DNA of 22,144 nucleotides, taken from contig BTQM01000009.1 in NCBI GenBank assembly GCA_036985875.1, positions 1 to 22,144 of the forward strand. Direction: 5' to 3'. The position numbers were made by a program, and so were the translations under genes. Positions 13,577 through 21,563 of this stretch are shown here, one piece after another (the stretch's first letter is position 1; each line of letters starts with the position of its first letter). Under the pieces are notes generated by a model. That model saw only the letters and a program-made list of their open reading frames with translations, had not been told where the DNA came from and did not search any database. The DNA comes from BTQM01 sp036985875 (GTDB taxonomy: Bacteria; Patescibacteriota; Minisyncoccia; Phycocordibacterales; UBA1539).

Positions 13577-15595
13577 ATGACAGAAAAAGAAAGTTCAGCG
13601 CAACAGGGCGACCGCAAGAGGGTCCAGTCCCCAAGGCGCCCGTCCCAGAGCGGTACTCGCCGGAGACGTACCCAGCAATCTGCCGGGTATGCCGCGCAGG
13701 GATCCACCACGCAAAAACCTCAAAGGAAAAGTGCACTTCCCTCGCGAGGTGGTAGGCAGAAAACTTCCAACCACCGCGAAATGACAAGAGATGGACGAAG
13801 AGTCGTCGGGGTGCGAGGAGGAAGAGGTCGGGGCGGTGCGAGTGCTCCCAAGTACGAAAGAAGAGGCGCACGACCAGCGGCAAGAAGGCCACAAAAGAAA
13901 AACATGGTGATACCCCCCATTATAGACGATAGAGTGAGGATAATTCCCTTGGGTGGGGTGGAGCAGATCGGAAAAAATATGACCGTGATAGAGACAAAAA
14001 ACGATATATTCATTGTTGATATAGGTTTTCAATTTCGCGAACAGTCCACGCCGGGCATTGACTACATTCTCCCAAACACAAAATATCTAGAAGAAAAGAA
14101 GGACAAGATACGCGCCGTATTTATCACACATGGACACTTGGACCATATCGGCGGTATCCCTTATGTCATGGGGCAGATCGGCAATCCCCCTATTTATTCA
14201 AGAAACCTTACCACCCTCATGATCAAAAAAAGGCAGGAGGAGTTCCCACATCTTCCGCCCCTTGATATCAAGATTGTGGAGAAAGACGACCGAATCGCGA
14301 TCGGGAAGACACATATACGTTTTTTCGCCGTTACGCACACTATTCCGGATTCCATGGGAGTTATCATAGAAACCGCTTATGGTGATGTCGTATGCACTGG
14401 CGACCTTAAACTTGACCATGTGGATGGCGTACCAACGGAAGCAGAGGAGAAGGAGTTCGCAAAATTCAAAGACCGAAAAGTGCTCATGCTGATGGCAGAT
14501 TCCACTAATGTGGAGCGTCCGGGATTCTCTCTCCCAGAGAGTGTTGTGTTTGAAAATATCAAGAAGATCATTAATGAGACAAAAGGCAGGCTTATAGTGG
14601 CCACATTCGCGTCTCTAATTGAGAGGCTCGTAAAGATTATTGAGTTTGCGGAAGAGTCCAATAAAAAAGTTGTCGTAGATGGTCGGAGCATGAAGACAAA
14701 TATTGAGGTCGCCCGCCTCGCGGGAATCTTTAAGCCAAAAAAGGGCACAATCATTCCAATTGAAGAAATGGGCAACTATCCGCCCGACAGGATCATCGTT
14801 CTGGCAACGGGCGCTCAGGGAGATGAGTTTGCGTCACTCATGCGCGCGGCGAACAAAACACACAAATACATAAAGATAAACCCCCGCGACACCATTCTCC
14901 TCTCCTCATCCATCATACCGGGTAATGAACGAGGGGTGCAGACCCTTAAAGACAATCTCTCCCGACAGGGCGCAAAGATCGTCCATTACAGAATATCGGA
15001 CGTACACTCAAGCGGCCACGCAAACTATGATGAAACAGCATGGATCCACCGCCACATCAACCCCCGATTCTTTATGCCCATGCACGGATACCATTATATG
15101 TTGCGAGTGCACAAAGAAATAGCAAAATCCTTGGGGATGCCCGGAGAGAACATCGTCATTCCCGACAATGGCATGATTATAGAGATCGGGGAGAAAGGCA
15201 AAAAGATAGCTGTCCTCAAAGAGAAAGCTCCGTCAAACATCGTTATGGTAGATGGATTCGCCATCGGCGACATACAGGAAGTGGTCATCCGCGACAGACA
15301 GATGCTTGCTCAGGACGGTATATTCGTTATTATCGCCATCGTGGATACAAAGACGGGAAAAGTCATGAAGTCTCCCGATATCATGTCCCGCGGATTCGTG
15401 TATCTGAGGGAATCGCAAGACCTCCTCCAGCAAGCGCGCTATATCACGAAAAAGACCATAGAGGACATAGCGCAAAATATGAAGCCCATAAACTTTGACC
15501 ATCTCAAGGCTCAAGTAACGGACAATGTTGGAAAATTTCTGCTTCAGCAAACGGCAAAAAGGCCCATGGTTCTGCCGGTGTTGATCGGCGTATAA
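13577..15595 (+). CDS. rnj: Ribonuclease J with an Arg/Gly-rich N-terminal extension
   Basis: It is a metallo-beta-lactamase/beta-CASP ribonuclease, acting as 5'-3' exonuclease and endonuclease in mRNA decay and rRNA maturation. Of 672 residues, about 1-115 form a basic, low-complexity extension rich in Arg, Gly, Ser and Gln (for example GGRGRGG). The catalytic part starts at VRIIPLGGVEQIGKNM. Metal ligands are all present: HGHLDH (185-190), H254, D276 and H503 (PMHGYH). The beta-CASP motif HSSGHA is at 477-482, and the C-terminal RNase J domain follows, with SRGFVYLRES. The core has the usual ~555-residue length. The ATG has no Shine-Dalgarno. It is downstream of secG and the binding protein. 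Confidence 0.95.
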   Translation: MTEKESSAQQGDRKRVQSPRRPSQSGTRRRRTQQSAGYAAQGSTTQKPQRKSALPSRGGRQKTSNHREMTRDGRRVVGVRGGRGRGGASAPKYERRGARPAARRPQKKNMVIPPIIDDRVRIIPLGGVEQIGKNMTVIETKNDIFIVDIGFQFREQSTPGIDYILPNTKYLEEKKDKIRAVFITHGHLDHIGGIPYVMGQIGNPPIYSRNLTTLMIKKRQEEFPHLPPLDIKIVEKDDRIAIGKTHIRFFAVTHTIPDSMGVIIETAYGDVVCTGDLKLDHVDGVPTEAEEKEFAKFKDRKVLMLMADSTNVERPGFSLPESVVFENIKKIINETKGRLIVATFASLIERLVKIIEFAEESNKKVVVDGRSMKTNIEVARLAGIFKPKKGTIIPIEEMGNYPPDRIIVLATGAQGDEFASLMRAANKTHKYIKINPRDTILLSSSIIPGNERGVQTLKDNLSRQGAKIVHYRISDVHSSGHANYDETAWIHRHINPRFFMPMHGYHYMLRVHKEIAKSLGMPGENIVIPDNGMIIEIGEKGKKIAVLKEKAPSNIVMVDGFAIGDIQEVVIRDRQMLAQDGIFVIIAIVDTKTGKVMKSPDIMSRGFVYLRESQDLLQQARYITKKTIEDIAQNMKPINFDHLKAQVTDNVGKFLLQQTAKRPMVLPVLIGV

Positions 15596-15604
15596 AGGGC
15601 GCTC

Positions 15605-15759
15605 GCACCTTCTTTTTACAAGCGTGTTTCAGCAAATGGGAATTACAGTCGCCTCCGCGACGAAAAGCTTAAAACTCGCTTCGCTCAGACAGTTAATCTT
15701 TTCTGCTTTGGCTCTTTAATTCCCAATTTGCTTCCTCAATGCTTGTAAAAAGAAGGTGC
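15605..15759. repeat. Nested inverted repeat of about 155 nt
   Basis: Outer arms of 19 nt (15605-15623 and 15741-15759, GCACCTTCTTTTTACAAGC and its complement) are perfect. Inner arms AGCAAAT-GGGAATTA and TAATTCCCAATTTGCT pair with one bulged base. The apex holds smaller hairpins such as GTCGC-CTCC-GCGAC. It begins 9 nt after the RNase J stop codon. Confidence 0.75.
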
Positions 15760-15883
15760 TCGCTCAGTTGGAGGACGTGAGAATACCCGTTCGGACTGCG
15801 AAATGTTTTACAAAAGAGAAACCCTCGCTTTGTTGGAGGAAACCTCCCTCTGGTCGGAGACCAAGCCAGCCCTCCCGTGCGAG

Positions 15884-15938
15884 CTTTTCATAAACATGCT
15901 TCTGTAATTTCCATTAACAGAAGCATGTTTATGAAAAG
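15884..15938. repeat. Perfect 22-bp hairpin
   Basis: Arms 15884-15905 and 15917-15938 are exact inverted complements with an 11-nt loop (stem starts CTTTTCATAAACATG). The stem ends in CTTTT/AAAAG. It could act as a terminator or be a palindromic repeat unit. Confidence 0.75.
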
Positions 15939-15977
15939 GATCTGTGGGCTTAGGCAGAAAAATTAAGCGAGTTTTTT

Positions 15978-15998
15978 ATTAGACGCCGAGCGTCTAAT
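15978..15998. other. 9-bp hairpin upstream of the MFS gene
   Basis: ATTAGACGC and GCGTCTAAT pair perfectly around a CGA loop. On the minus strand no T-run follows; on the plus strand a T-run precedes it. It lies 14 nt before the MFS promoter. Confidence 0.4.
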
Positions 15999-16011
15999 AG
16001 TTTGGGGTTCG

Positions 16012-16039
16012 TTACAAATTATGCATTTCGGGATACAAT
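16012..16039 (+). promoter_or_regulatory. Promoter of the MFS gene
   Basis: TTACAA (16012-16017) and TACAAT (16034-16039) are 16 nt apart. Transcription would start near 16046, only about 3 nt before the ATG at 16049, so the mRNA may be leaderless. Confidence 0.55.
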
Positions 16040-16048
16040 ATCCATAAT

Positions 16049-17218
16049 ATGCGCTTACGGCTTCAATACAGTTTTAACACCCTGCACGTTATCTACGCGA
16101 TGGGTTTTTTGTTTGCACTCTCACTCGCGATCCCCCTTTACGTCAATTCAACGTTCTTAAGTGAGTATGTCCCGGAGCAATGGGTCGGGGCGCTTTATAT
16201 CGCCGGCTCGCTCTTGACGATCTTCTGGCTTGCGGTGATTCCCGCCATACTGCGACGATTCGGCAATTACAAAACTACCGCGTTTCTCATGCTCTTGGGC
16301 ATGGTACTTACCCTTGGACTCGGTTTTAGCAAATCCCTCATCCTCATCGCGCCAATCTTTATTGTATATTCCGCACTTCTCTCCATCATCTTCTTTACTC
16401 TTGACGTGTTTCTGGAAAGCTACTCAACCGACGACAAGACGGGAAGAATACGGGGGATATCCTTAACGATGATCAACGTCGCCATATTGATCTCTCCCGC
16501 CATAGCGGGACTTACGTTAACAAACGGAGATTATTGGAAAATATATTCACTGGCGACATTTTTCATGTTCGCCGTCCTTACCCTGCTTGTCATCCGCTTC
16601 AGAAAGTTCAAGGACCCTCACTACGAAAACATTCCTTTTGGGGACACGCTGAAACAGATGTACCGCAACAAGGATGTATACAGGATATTCATGGCGAGTC
16701 TCCTCTTGCGGTTTTTCTTCGCATGGATGGTGATCTACACCCCCATCTACCTCCACGAGTATATCGGATTTGCATGGAATCAGATCGGTATTATGTTCAC
16801 GATCATGCTTCTCCCCTACGTCCTTTTTGAACTTCCCGCAGGAAGATTGGCGGACACAAAGTGGGGAGAGAAGGAATTTTTAAGTGCGGGATTTGTCATA
16901 TTGGCAATCACGTCGGCATCGCTCGCCTTCATCACATCAGCAAGTTTCCTTCTGTGGGCGGGCGCTTTGTTTGCCACGAGGATCGGCGCGTCCATCGTAG
17001 AAGTCATGACGGAGAGTTATTTCTTCAAACACATAGGTGCCGCGGACACCAATACGCTGGGACTCTACAGAAACGCAAGACCGATTGCCTACATTCTCGC
17101 CCCATTGGGCGCCACCGCGTTTTTATACGTATTTGATTTCAGATATTTGTTCCTCGCATTAGGGCTCGTGATGCTTATGGGACTGCGATACAGTTTGACA
17201 CTGAAAGACACAAAGTAG
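16049..17218 (+). CDS. Major facilitator superfamily transporter, substrate unknown
   Basis: This 389-residue polytopic membrane protein has about 12 predicted membrane segments in two halves split by a central cytoplasmic loop (about 183-212, FRKFKDPHYENIPFGDTLKQ). Loop motifs such as RRFGNYKT after helix 2 and PAGRLADTKWGEK in the second half match the MFS G-x-L-a-D-r-x-G type signature. Nothing visible identifies the substrate. It is followed after 18 nt by the LOG-family gene in the same direction and probably co-transcribed. Confidence 0.85.
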   Translation: MRLRLQYSFNTLHVIYAMGFLFALSLAIPLYVNSTFLSEYVPEQWVGALYIAGSLLTIFWLAVIPAILRRFGNYKTTAFLMLLGMVLTLGLGFSKSLILIAPIFIVYSALLSIIFFTLDVFLESYSTDDKTGRIRGISLTMINVAILISPAIAGLTLTNGDYWKIYSLATFFMFAVLTLLVIRFRKFKDPHYENIPFGDTLKQMYRNKDVYRIFMASLLLRFFFAWMVIYTPIYLHEYIGFAWNQIGIMFTIMLLPYVLFELPAGRLADTKWGEKEFLSAGFVILAITSASLAFITSASFLLWAGALFATRIGASIVEVMTESYFFKHIGAADTNTLGLYRNARPIAYILAPLGATAFLYVFDFRYLFLALGLVMLMGLRYSLTLKDTK

Positions 17219-17236
17219 ATAATACGAGGAACTTAC

Positions 17237-17938
17237 ATGAAAAAAAAGGAAAAGGCATCCAGCCGCCGCAAAAAAGAAAAATCTCCAATAGTCACGCACA
17301 CAAAAGCAGAGCTTGAGCGCGCGGCAAAAAAGCGCATTTCCGTCATCAGCAAGGAATTCGCAATGGGATTTGAGTTTATACAGCACTATCCAAGATCGGT
17401 GACATTTTTTGGTTCCACGCGAACACAGCAGAGCAGTCCACACTACAAGAAAGCACAGCACTTGGCGCACTCTCTTTCAATGCAGGGATACACCATCGTC
17501 ACGGGAGGCGGTCCTGGAATTATGCAGGCGGCGAATTATGGAGCACTTGCGGCTGGTGGGGCTTCCATTGGGCTTAACATACAACTGCCCGGCGGACAGG
17601 TCGCCAACCCGTATGTTACAAATTCCATAGAGTTTTATTATTTCTTCAGCAGAAAAGTAGTGCTGGCATTTTCAGCAGAGGCGTATATCTATTTCCCCGG
17701 AGGGTTCGGAACGCTTGATGAGTTTTTTGAGATTGTCACGCTCGTTCAGACGCGCAAAATACCCAAGGTTCCCATTATTCTTGTGGGAAGCGACTACTGG
17801 AAGCCACTTGATAAATTTATACACCAACACCTCTTGAAAAAACATAAGGCGATAAGCAAAGGAGACGTCGCTCTTTACAAAATAATTGATGACGAAAAAG
17901 AGATAATAAAGATTGTCAAAAAAGCACCACAGAGATAG
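17237..17938 (+). CDS. LOG family protein (TIGR00730-like, putative nucleotide phosphoribohydrolase)
   Basis: LOG-family enzymes cleave nucleoside 5'-monophosphates or cytokinin-type ribotides into base plus ribose 5-phosphate; the substrate here is not known. The 233-residue protein has a Lys-rich N-terminal extension (about 1-30), then SVTFFGSTR, VTGGGPGIMQAAN and SRKVVLAFSAEAYIYFPGG leading to the catalytic PGGFGTLDEFFE motif. It has one of the few clear Shine-Dalgarno sequences here (GAGGA, 17224-17228, ahead of the ATG at 17237). It lies 18 nt after the MFS gene and ends at a strong terminator. Confidence 0.9.
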   Translation: MKKKEKASSRRKKEKSPIVTHTKAELERAAKKRISVISKEFAMGFEFIQHYPRSVTFFGSTRTQQSSPHYKKAQHLAHSLSMQGYTIVTGGGPGIMQAANYGALAAGGASIGLNIQLPGGQVANPYVTNSIEFYYFFSRKVVLAFSAEAYIYFPGGFGTLDEFFEIVTLVQTRKIPKVPIILVGSDYWKPLDKFIHQHLLKKHKAISKGDVALYKIIDDEKEIIKIVKKAPQR

Positions 17939-17950
17939 AGCTCTGGTGTG

Positions 17951-18008
17951 GCACCCGCAAAAAAACGCCTCCGCGCAACATGCGCGGAGGCGTTTTTTTT
18001 GCGGGTGC
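17951..18008. terminator. Two-way intrinsic terminator between convergent genes
   Basis: An exceptional palindrome: GCACCCGC, a run of A, CGCCTCCGCGC, a 5-nt loop (17977-17981), GCGCGGAGGCG, a run of eight T, GCGGGTGC. The GC-rich inner stem (17966-17976/17982-17992) followed by T on each strand gives an intrinsic terminator in both directions. It serves the LOG gene (+) and the membrane protein gene ending at 18024 (-). Confidence 0.92.
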
Positions 18009-18023
18009 ATATGCTTACTTGGC

Positions 18024-18617
18024 TTATTTTAACACCGACAGAAATTTCCTAAACGAATAACTGGTATAAAAGAGGGCGGTAGATATCCCCAGAAGCCCGA
18101 AAAATATATCTTCCCAAAAATCAACCTGTATACTCTGTGCCACGTCAAAGAAAAGTTGGGTACCGAATATTTGATCAACGGTGTATTGATACACCTCCCA
18201 GAGAAAAAGACCGACGAACAGCAGAAAGAAAGACAAAACTAGCGCGGTAATCCTCTGCTTCTTTCCCCCCGTTTTTTCCCCATAAAAGGAAAGGTACAAC
18301 AGAACTAGCATAAAAAACAGCAGGAACGCGCCGCCGAAATGTACAAATCTATCATATTGTATTCCCGCATCATGGAGGTAGATGCTTCCCGGAATGTTGA
18401 TCGCAACAATACCGAACACGATACGATCCATCCATAAAAGCCACCTCTCCGTCGTACGTTCCTGAAGTTCCCGATTTACCGCACGCGCGGCATGAGGAAT
18501 GAGAATGATGAGTGGCACGACAAAAGCATACGAATAAAACACGACGGTCGCCTCCCCCGCCGTAAAAAGTTCTACAACCGCCGTGGAAATGGAGATGAAA
18601 ATAGAAATGATGATCAT
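18024..18617 (-). CDS. Polytopic membrane protein, possibly DUF2238/YjdF-like
   Basis: This 197-residue protein has about six hydrophobic segments. Charged residues inside or next to the helices stand out: YDRFVHFGGAF (88-98), LWEVYQYTVDQIFG (139-152) and VDFWEDIFFGLLG (165-177). The pattern of D-R-x-x-H, then E-x-x-x-W/Y, then D-x-x-x-D resembles the DUF2238/YjdF family of bacterial membrane proteins, whose function is unknown. The assignment is from pattern only. It overlaps the VTT gene by 4 nt (18614-18617, ATGA type) so translation is coupled, and it is last in the run. Confidence 0.65.
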   Translation of the reverse strand: MIIISIFISISTAVVELFTAGEATVVFYSYAFVVPLIILIPHAARAVNRELQERTTERWLLWMDRIVFGIVAINIPGSIYLHDAGIQYDRFVHFGGAFLLFFMLVLLYLSFYGEKTGGKKQRITALVLSFFLLFVGLFLWEVYQYTVDQIFGTQLFFDVAQSIQVDFWEDIFFGLLGISTALFYTSYSFRKFLSVLK

Positions 18618-19189
18618 AGCAACTTGAAAAGGTTAAGCGTGCCGAGCATCGCAAGCGTGTTAAATGTGGCATTTCCCAAGGATACGGGTAACAAGAGATG
18701 CCTCATGCGGTATCCCAAAAACGCCATTGGAATGATAAGTACCTCGTTAGGAAACGGTATGAACGCCGCAAAAAAGAAAAGTACGATAAGCGGCAAGTAA
18801 TGTACTCGGTTGCGAAGCTTCTCCATGCGCACTATTGTCTTCTCTGTACTTAGAGGCACCAATCGCCTTCCAAACTTGCCTACGAAATAAGAAGCGGCAT
18901 CAGCAAGAGTAACGCCGACGGCAATTACAAAAACTGTCAGCCAGGGATTAAGCCCGGACACGGCAAACAGAGGGAAGAACGCTGCCGTGGGTACGGGAAC
19001 CACTATGTTGAAGCCGCTTATTATTGAAACAAGGAAAACCCCGCCGTACCCGTAACTTGAAACCACGCCCTGGATGAATATATTTTCTCTTGCAAGAAGC
19101 CCGAGCCACACCGCCAAAATAACAACTCCGATTAAAAATAGGATTTGCAGTTCTCGTTTCAAAAAATTTTTATGCTTTAGCGACGTCAT
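18614..19189 (-). CDS. DedA/VTT-domain membrane protein
   Basis: This 191-residue protein has a basic N-terminus, a first membrane helix (about 14-33) and a VTT (SNARE-associated/DedA) domain. Motifs are VVPVPTAAFFPLFAVSG (63-79), ADAASYFVGKFGRR (96-109) and FIPFPNEVLIIPMAFLGYRM (143-162). Family members act in phospholipid scrambling or undecaprenyl-phosphate recycling in other bacteria; the role here is inferred only. It overlaps both neighbours by 4 nt (19186-19189 upstream, 18614-18617 downstream), a tightly coupled trio. Confidence 0.85.
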   Translation of the reverse strand: MTSLKHKNFLKRELQILFLIGVVILAVWLGLLARENIFIQGVVSSYGYGGVFLVSIISGFNIVVPVPTAAFFPLFAVSGLNPWLTVFVIAVGVTLADAASYFVGKFGRRLVPLSTEKTIVRMEKLRNRVHYLPLIVLFFFAAFIPFPNEVLIIPMAFLGYRMRHLLLPVSLGNATFNTLAMLGTLNLFKLL

Positions 19190-20190
19190 CCTCTCTTTCT
19201 TGTTTTTTTCTTCAGTTCCGCAATCTCTTTTTTGAGCTTAATCATCTTTAACTCGCGGTCAATGGTCAATTCTTGGAAGCGCTCCAGCTCAAACAATTTT
19301 CCTTGCAACTGTGCCATACGTTTTATCACTTCTTTTTCCAATCCGAGCTTGGCTTTTTCCAACTCGACGGTACGATTCGTAACCTCACCCTCCAACTCTG
19401 TTTTTACCTTCTCTAACTCTTCTGTTCTCTCGCGTATCTTCTTTTCCAAATCCGCATGCGACCGACGCACCTTCTCCACCATCGCACTAAATGACCGCGC
19501 AAGCTGTCCGACTTCATTCTTGCTTTCAGTATTAATTTTATATGTGGGATTCTCTTCTCCGACCATCTGAAGTTCCTCCTGAAGTCTCACAATGGGCATC
19601 ATAACGCTCCTCATTATCAACAATGAGATCGCCGCGATGATAAGCGTGATCACTATGACATAAACAAGAATAAACATATTCGCCTTCTGCTGCTTTTGAA
19701 TGAATTTAATAGAGGTGCTTTCACTTAACTGAAACGTATCCGAGACCATTGATTGCAACTTCACCAATAGCTGGCTCGTTAATCTATTTTTAAGTTCTTG
19801 AGATGTTTTTGTTTCTCTTTGAACAAGCGGCTGCCCTCCAACTTCGGCGACAAGTTGAAGAAAGATATTTCTCAGCTCTTTGTGGCCTTGGCGAAGACTC
19901 CCAAGGAGACGCTCAGACCTCTTGTCCACCACCCCCTCCGTCACGATAAGTTTAGCGACGGAGTCGTACTTGAGTTCCCATTGCGTCCGCGCCCTCTCCT
20001 CTTCGTACAGCAAGTAATCGCTTGTGAGTATATTCAAGTCAAATACTTCTTTGACGATTTCGTCGGTCAGCTTATTTTGTTTGATCTCTCGGTCAATGTC
20101 CTGCATTATCCCAAAAAGAACATAGCTGATCGCCAAAGCTAAACCAACAGAAACTATTGCGCCAATATGTAGTTTTCGTCTGATCTTCAT
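19186..20190 (-). CDS. HAMP-domain membrane sensor without a kinase or methyl-accepting domain
   Basis: This 334-residue protein has the front half of a bacterial sensor: TM1 (about 9-28), an extracytoplasmic helical domain (about 30-170), TM2 (about 172-193) and a HAMP domain (about 194-241, with P199 and NEVGQLARSF). A coiled coil of about 85 residues follows, with heptad-like repeats RTEELEKVK and RTVELEKAK and then RELKMIKLKKEI, ending in a basic tail. No histidine kinase, cyclase or chemotaxis output domain is present, and the stop codon is followed directly by the coupled VTT gene. It lies 58 nt after the binding-protein gene, hinting that the two proteins work together. Confidence 0.87.
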   Translation of the reverse strand: MKIRRKLHIGAIVSVGLALAISYVLFGIMQDIDREIKQNKLTDEIVKEVFDLNILTSDYLLYEEERARTQWELKYDSVAKLIVTEGVVDKRSERLLGSLRQGHKELRNIFLQLVAEVGGQPLVQRETKTSQELKNRLTSQLLVKLQSMVSDTFQLSESTSIKFIQKQQKANMFILVYVIVITLIIAAISLLIMRSVMMPIVRLQEELQMVGEENPTYKINTESKNEVGQLARSFSAMVEKVRRSHADLEKKIRERTEELEKVKTELEGEVTNRTVELEKAKLGLEKEVIKRMAQLQGKLFELERFQELTIDRELKMIKLKKEIAELKKKTRKRG

Positions 20191-20248
20191 TGATATTCCG
20201 CTAGGGTACAGCCCCGAGCCACGCTCCGCTCAAAAATCTAAAGAAGCA

Positions 20249-21247
20249 CTACCGTATTACCGTAACCGCCGCAGGATCCACCGTCTCCATGCCGGCCATA
20301 TACATAAAATTCAGATAATTTGGAACCTCGGTTGCTTGAGTCAAGCGATTGGTTATTGCCCATCTGGCAACATCCTCCAGAAGCGTTAGGTACGACTGAT
20401 CAAGGGAGACACCCAGATTCAACCTGTCCAGATTGTCAGAAACCCACGATTCCTCAACATCCAGTCCTTCCGCGATAATCCCTATACTTTGATCACGACT
20501 TGCCGTAAGGAACGCTTCCGCGCGCATCAGTGCACGAAGTAATTTCTCAACCGTCCGCGGTTTGCCCTCAATAAAATCGTTAAATGCCAGCAGGCTCCAT
20601 GTTTTTGCATAAATGCCCGACGGGGTAAAAAAAGTTGCGTTCTCCCCTAGAAGCTCTTTTGCCTCAGTCGTAAAGGGCTCTATCACCGCCACCGCGTCAA
20701 CCTCGCCGACGATAAGCGCGGGAACTAACTCCGTAATGCGCTTAAATGACCGCTCCACGTCTCCCTCGGACAAACCATTGTGCAAAAGAAACACGCTGGA
20801 GAAAAAATGCAGCGCCGAAGCTTCCTGGGTAGCTAGGCGTTTACCGCGCAGATCGAACGGCTCTTCAATGCCCGAATCTTTCCGAGCGATGACGGTCATG
20901 TGCTTGTCCGCAGCACCAATCGTGGCAATGATGCTAAAATCATTCCGCTTAAAACTATTGAAAACAATTGGCACTTCGGCTACCGGCGACATGTCCACCT
21001 CCCCCCCAAACATAGCTTGCAAGGCGAGTTTTCCGCTCGCGTACTCGCTAATCGTCACCTCCAGCCCCTCTTCAGCAAAGAACCCGCGGCTCTGCGCTAT
21101 CAAGATCAGACCATCCAATGACTCGTTCGCAAAACCAAGACGCAAGGTTTCCACAGGAGTAAAAGATTGTTTTTGAGCAAGAATACCCACACCCAACAGT
21201 GATGCTACTACCAGCGCAATAATAAAAATTGGTTTTTTGAAACGCAT
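20249..21247 (-). CDS. NMT1/SsuA-like periplasmic-type solute-binding protein
   Basis: This 332-residue protein is of the NrtA/SsuA/ThiY-like type II binding fold. It has an N-terminal hydrophobic anchor (about 5-24, no lipobox Cys) and then LRLGFANESLDGLILIAQSRGFFAEEGLEV, the classic opening in which the mature domain places its ligand loop. It continues with GGEVDMSPVAEVP, DLRGKRLATQEASALHFF and VGEVDAVAVIEPF. Such proteins bind small ligands such as sulfonates, nitrate or pyrimidines; the ligand here cannot be told. No ABC permease or ATPase accompanies it. Instead it leads a run with a HAMP sensor, suggesting a sensing role (inference). Confidence 0.88.
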   Translation of the reverse strand: MRFKKPIFIIALVVASLLGVGILAQKQSFTPVETLRLGFANESLDGLILIAQSRGFFAEEGLEVTISEYASGKLALQAMFGGEVDMSPVAEVPIVFNSFKRNDFSIIATIGAADKHMTVIARKDSGIEEPFDLRGKRLATQEASALHFFSSVFLLHNGLSEGDVERSFKRITELVPALIVGEVDAVAVIEPFTTEAKELLGENATFFTPSGIYAKTWSLLAFNDFIEGKPRTVEKLLRALMRAEAFLTASRDQSIGIIAEGLDVEESWVSDNLDRLNLGVSLDQSYLTLLEDVARWAITNRLTQATEVPNYLNFMYMAGMETVDPAAVTVIR

Positions 21248-21258
21248 GGTTATTTATT

Positions 21259-21264
21259 ATTATA
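21259..21264 (-). promoter_or_regulatory. -10 box of the binding-protein operon
   Basis: A perfect TATAAT on the minus strand ends 11 nt before the ATG at 21247, giving a predicted leader of about 5 nt. No good -35 box is found at the proper distance. Confidence 0.5.
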
Positions 21265-21563
21265 GTTGACAACAATAATATGAAATAACACGCAAAATCC
21301 TCCGGCGAGATTCCAAGACCCTAACGAGGGGCGGGTTGTCAAGTCCATATATTCATAATAAAGGATGTTAAATTCCTAAGCAAGCCGTTCTATGGCAAAA
21401 GCTCTGGGTACACAAAAACCCCTCTCATTTTTTGATATGAGATACTTCCCGCACAGCTTCGTATTACTAGTTTCCCCATCTCTTTTTCTAGAGCGGTCTC
21501 TCAACCTCACCAATACCACAAATCTTGCAGATTTGGCTACGGAGCAGACATTCCGGCGGAGAA

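Larger units (their letters stand above)
15596..16011. other. Gene-free region dense in inverted repeats
   Basis: No coding sequence, tRNA or known RNA was recognised between RNase J and the MFS promoter. It holds a large nested inverted repeat (15605-15759), two related 17-nt words ending TTGGAGGA (15759-15775 and 15824-15840), small hairpins GGAGG-AAA-CCTCC and TGGTC-GGA-GACCA (about 15835-15864), a perfect 22-bp hairpin (15884-15938) and a 9-bp hairpin (15978-15998). It could be an undescribed structured RNA, a cluster of palindromic repeats, or both. Confidence 0.6.

Noticed and set aside
15596..16011. tmRNA, SRP RNA or 6S RNA considered for the structured gap
   Set aside because: No tRNA-like ends or tag frame (tmRNA), no GGAAG-type SRP apical motif, and the hairpins do not form the single bubbled rod of 6S RNA.
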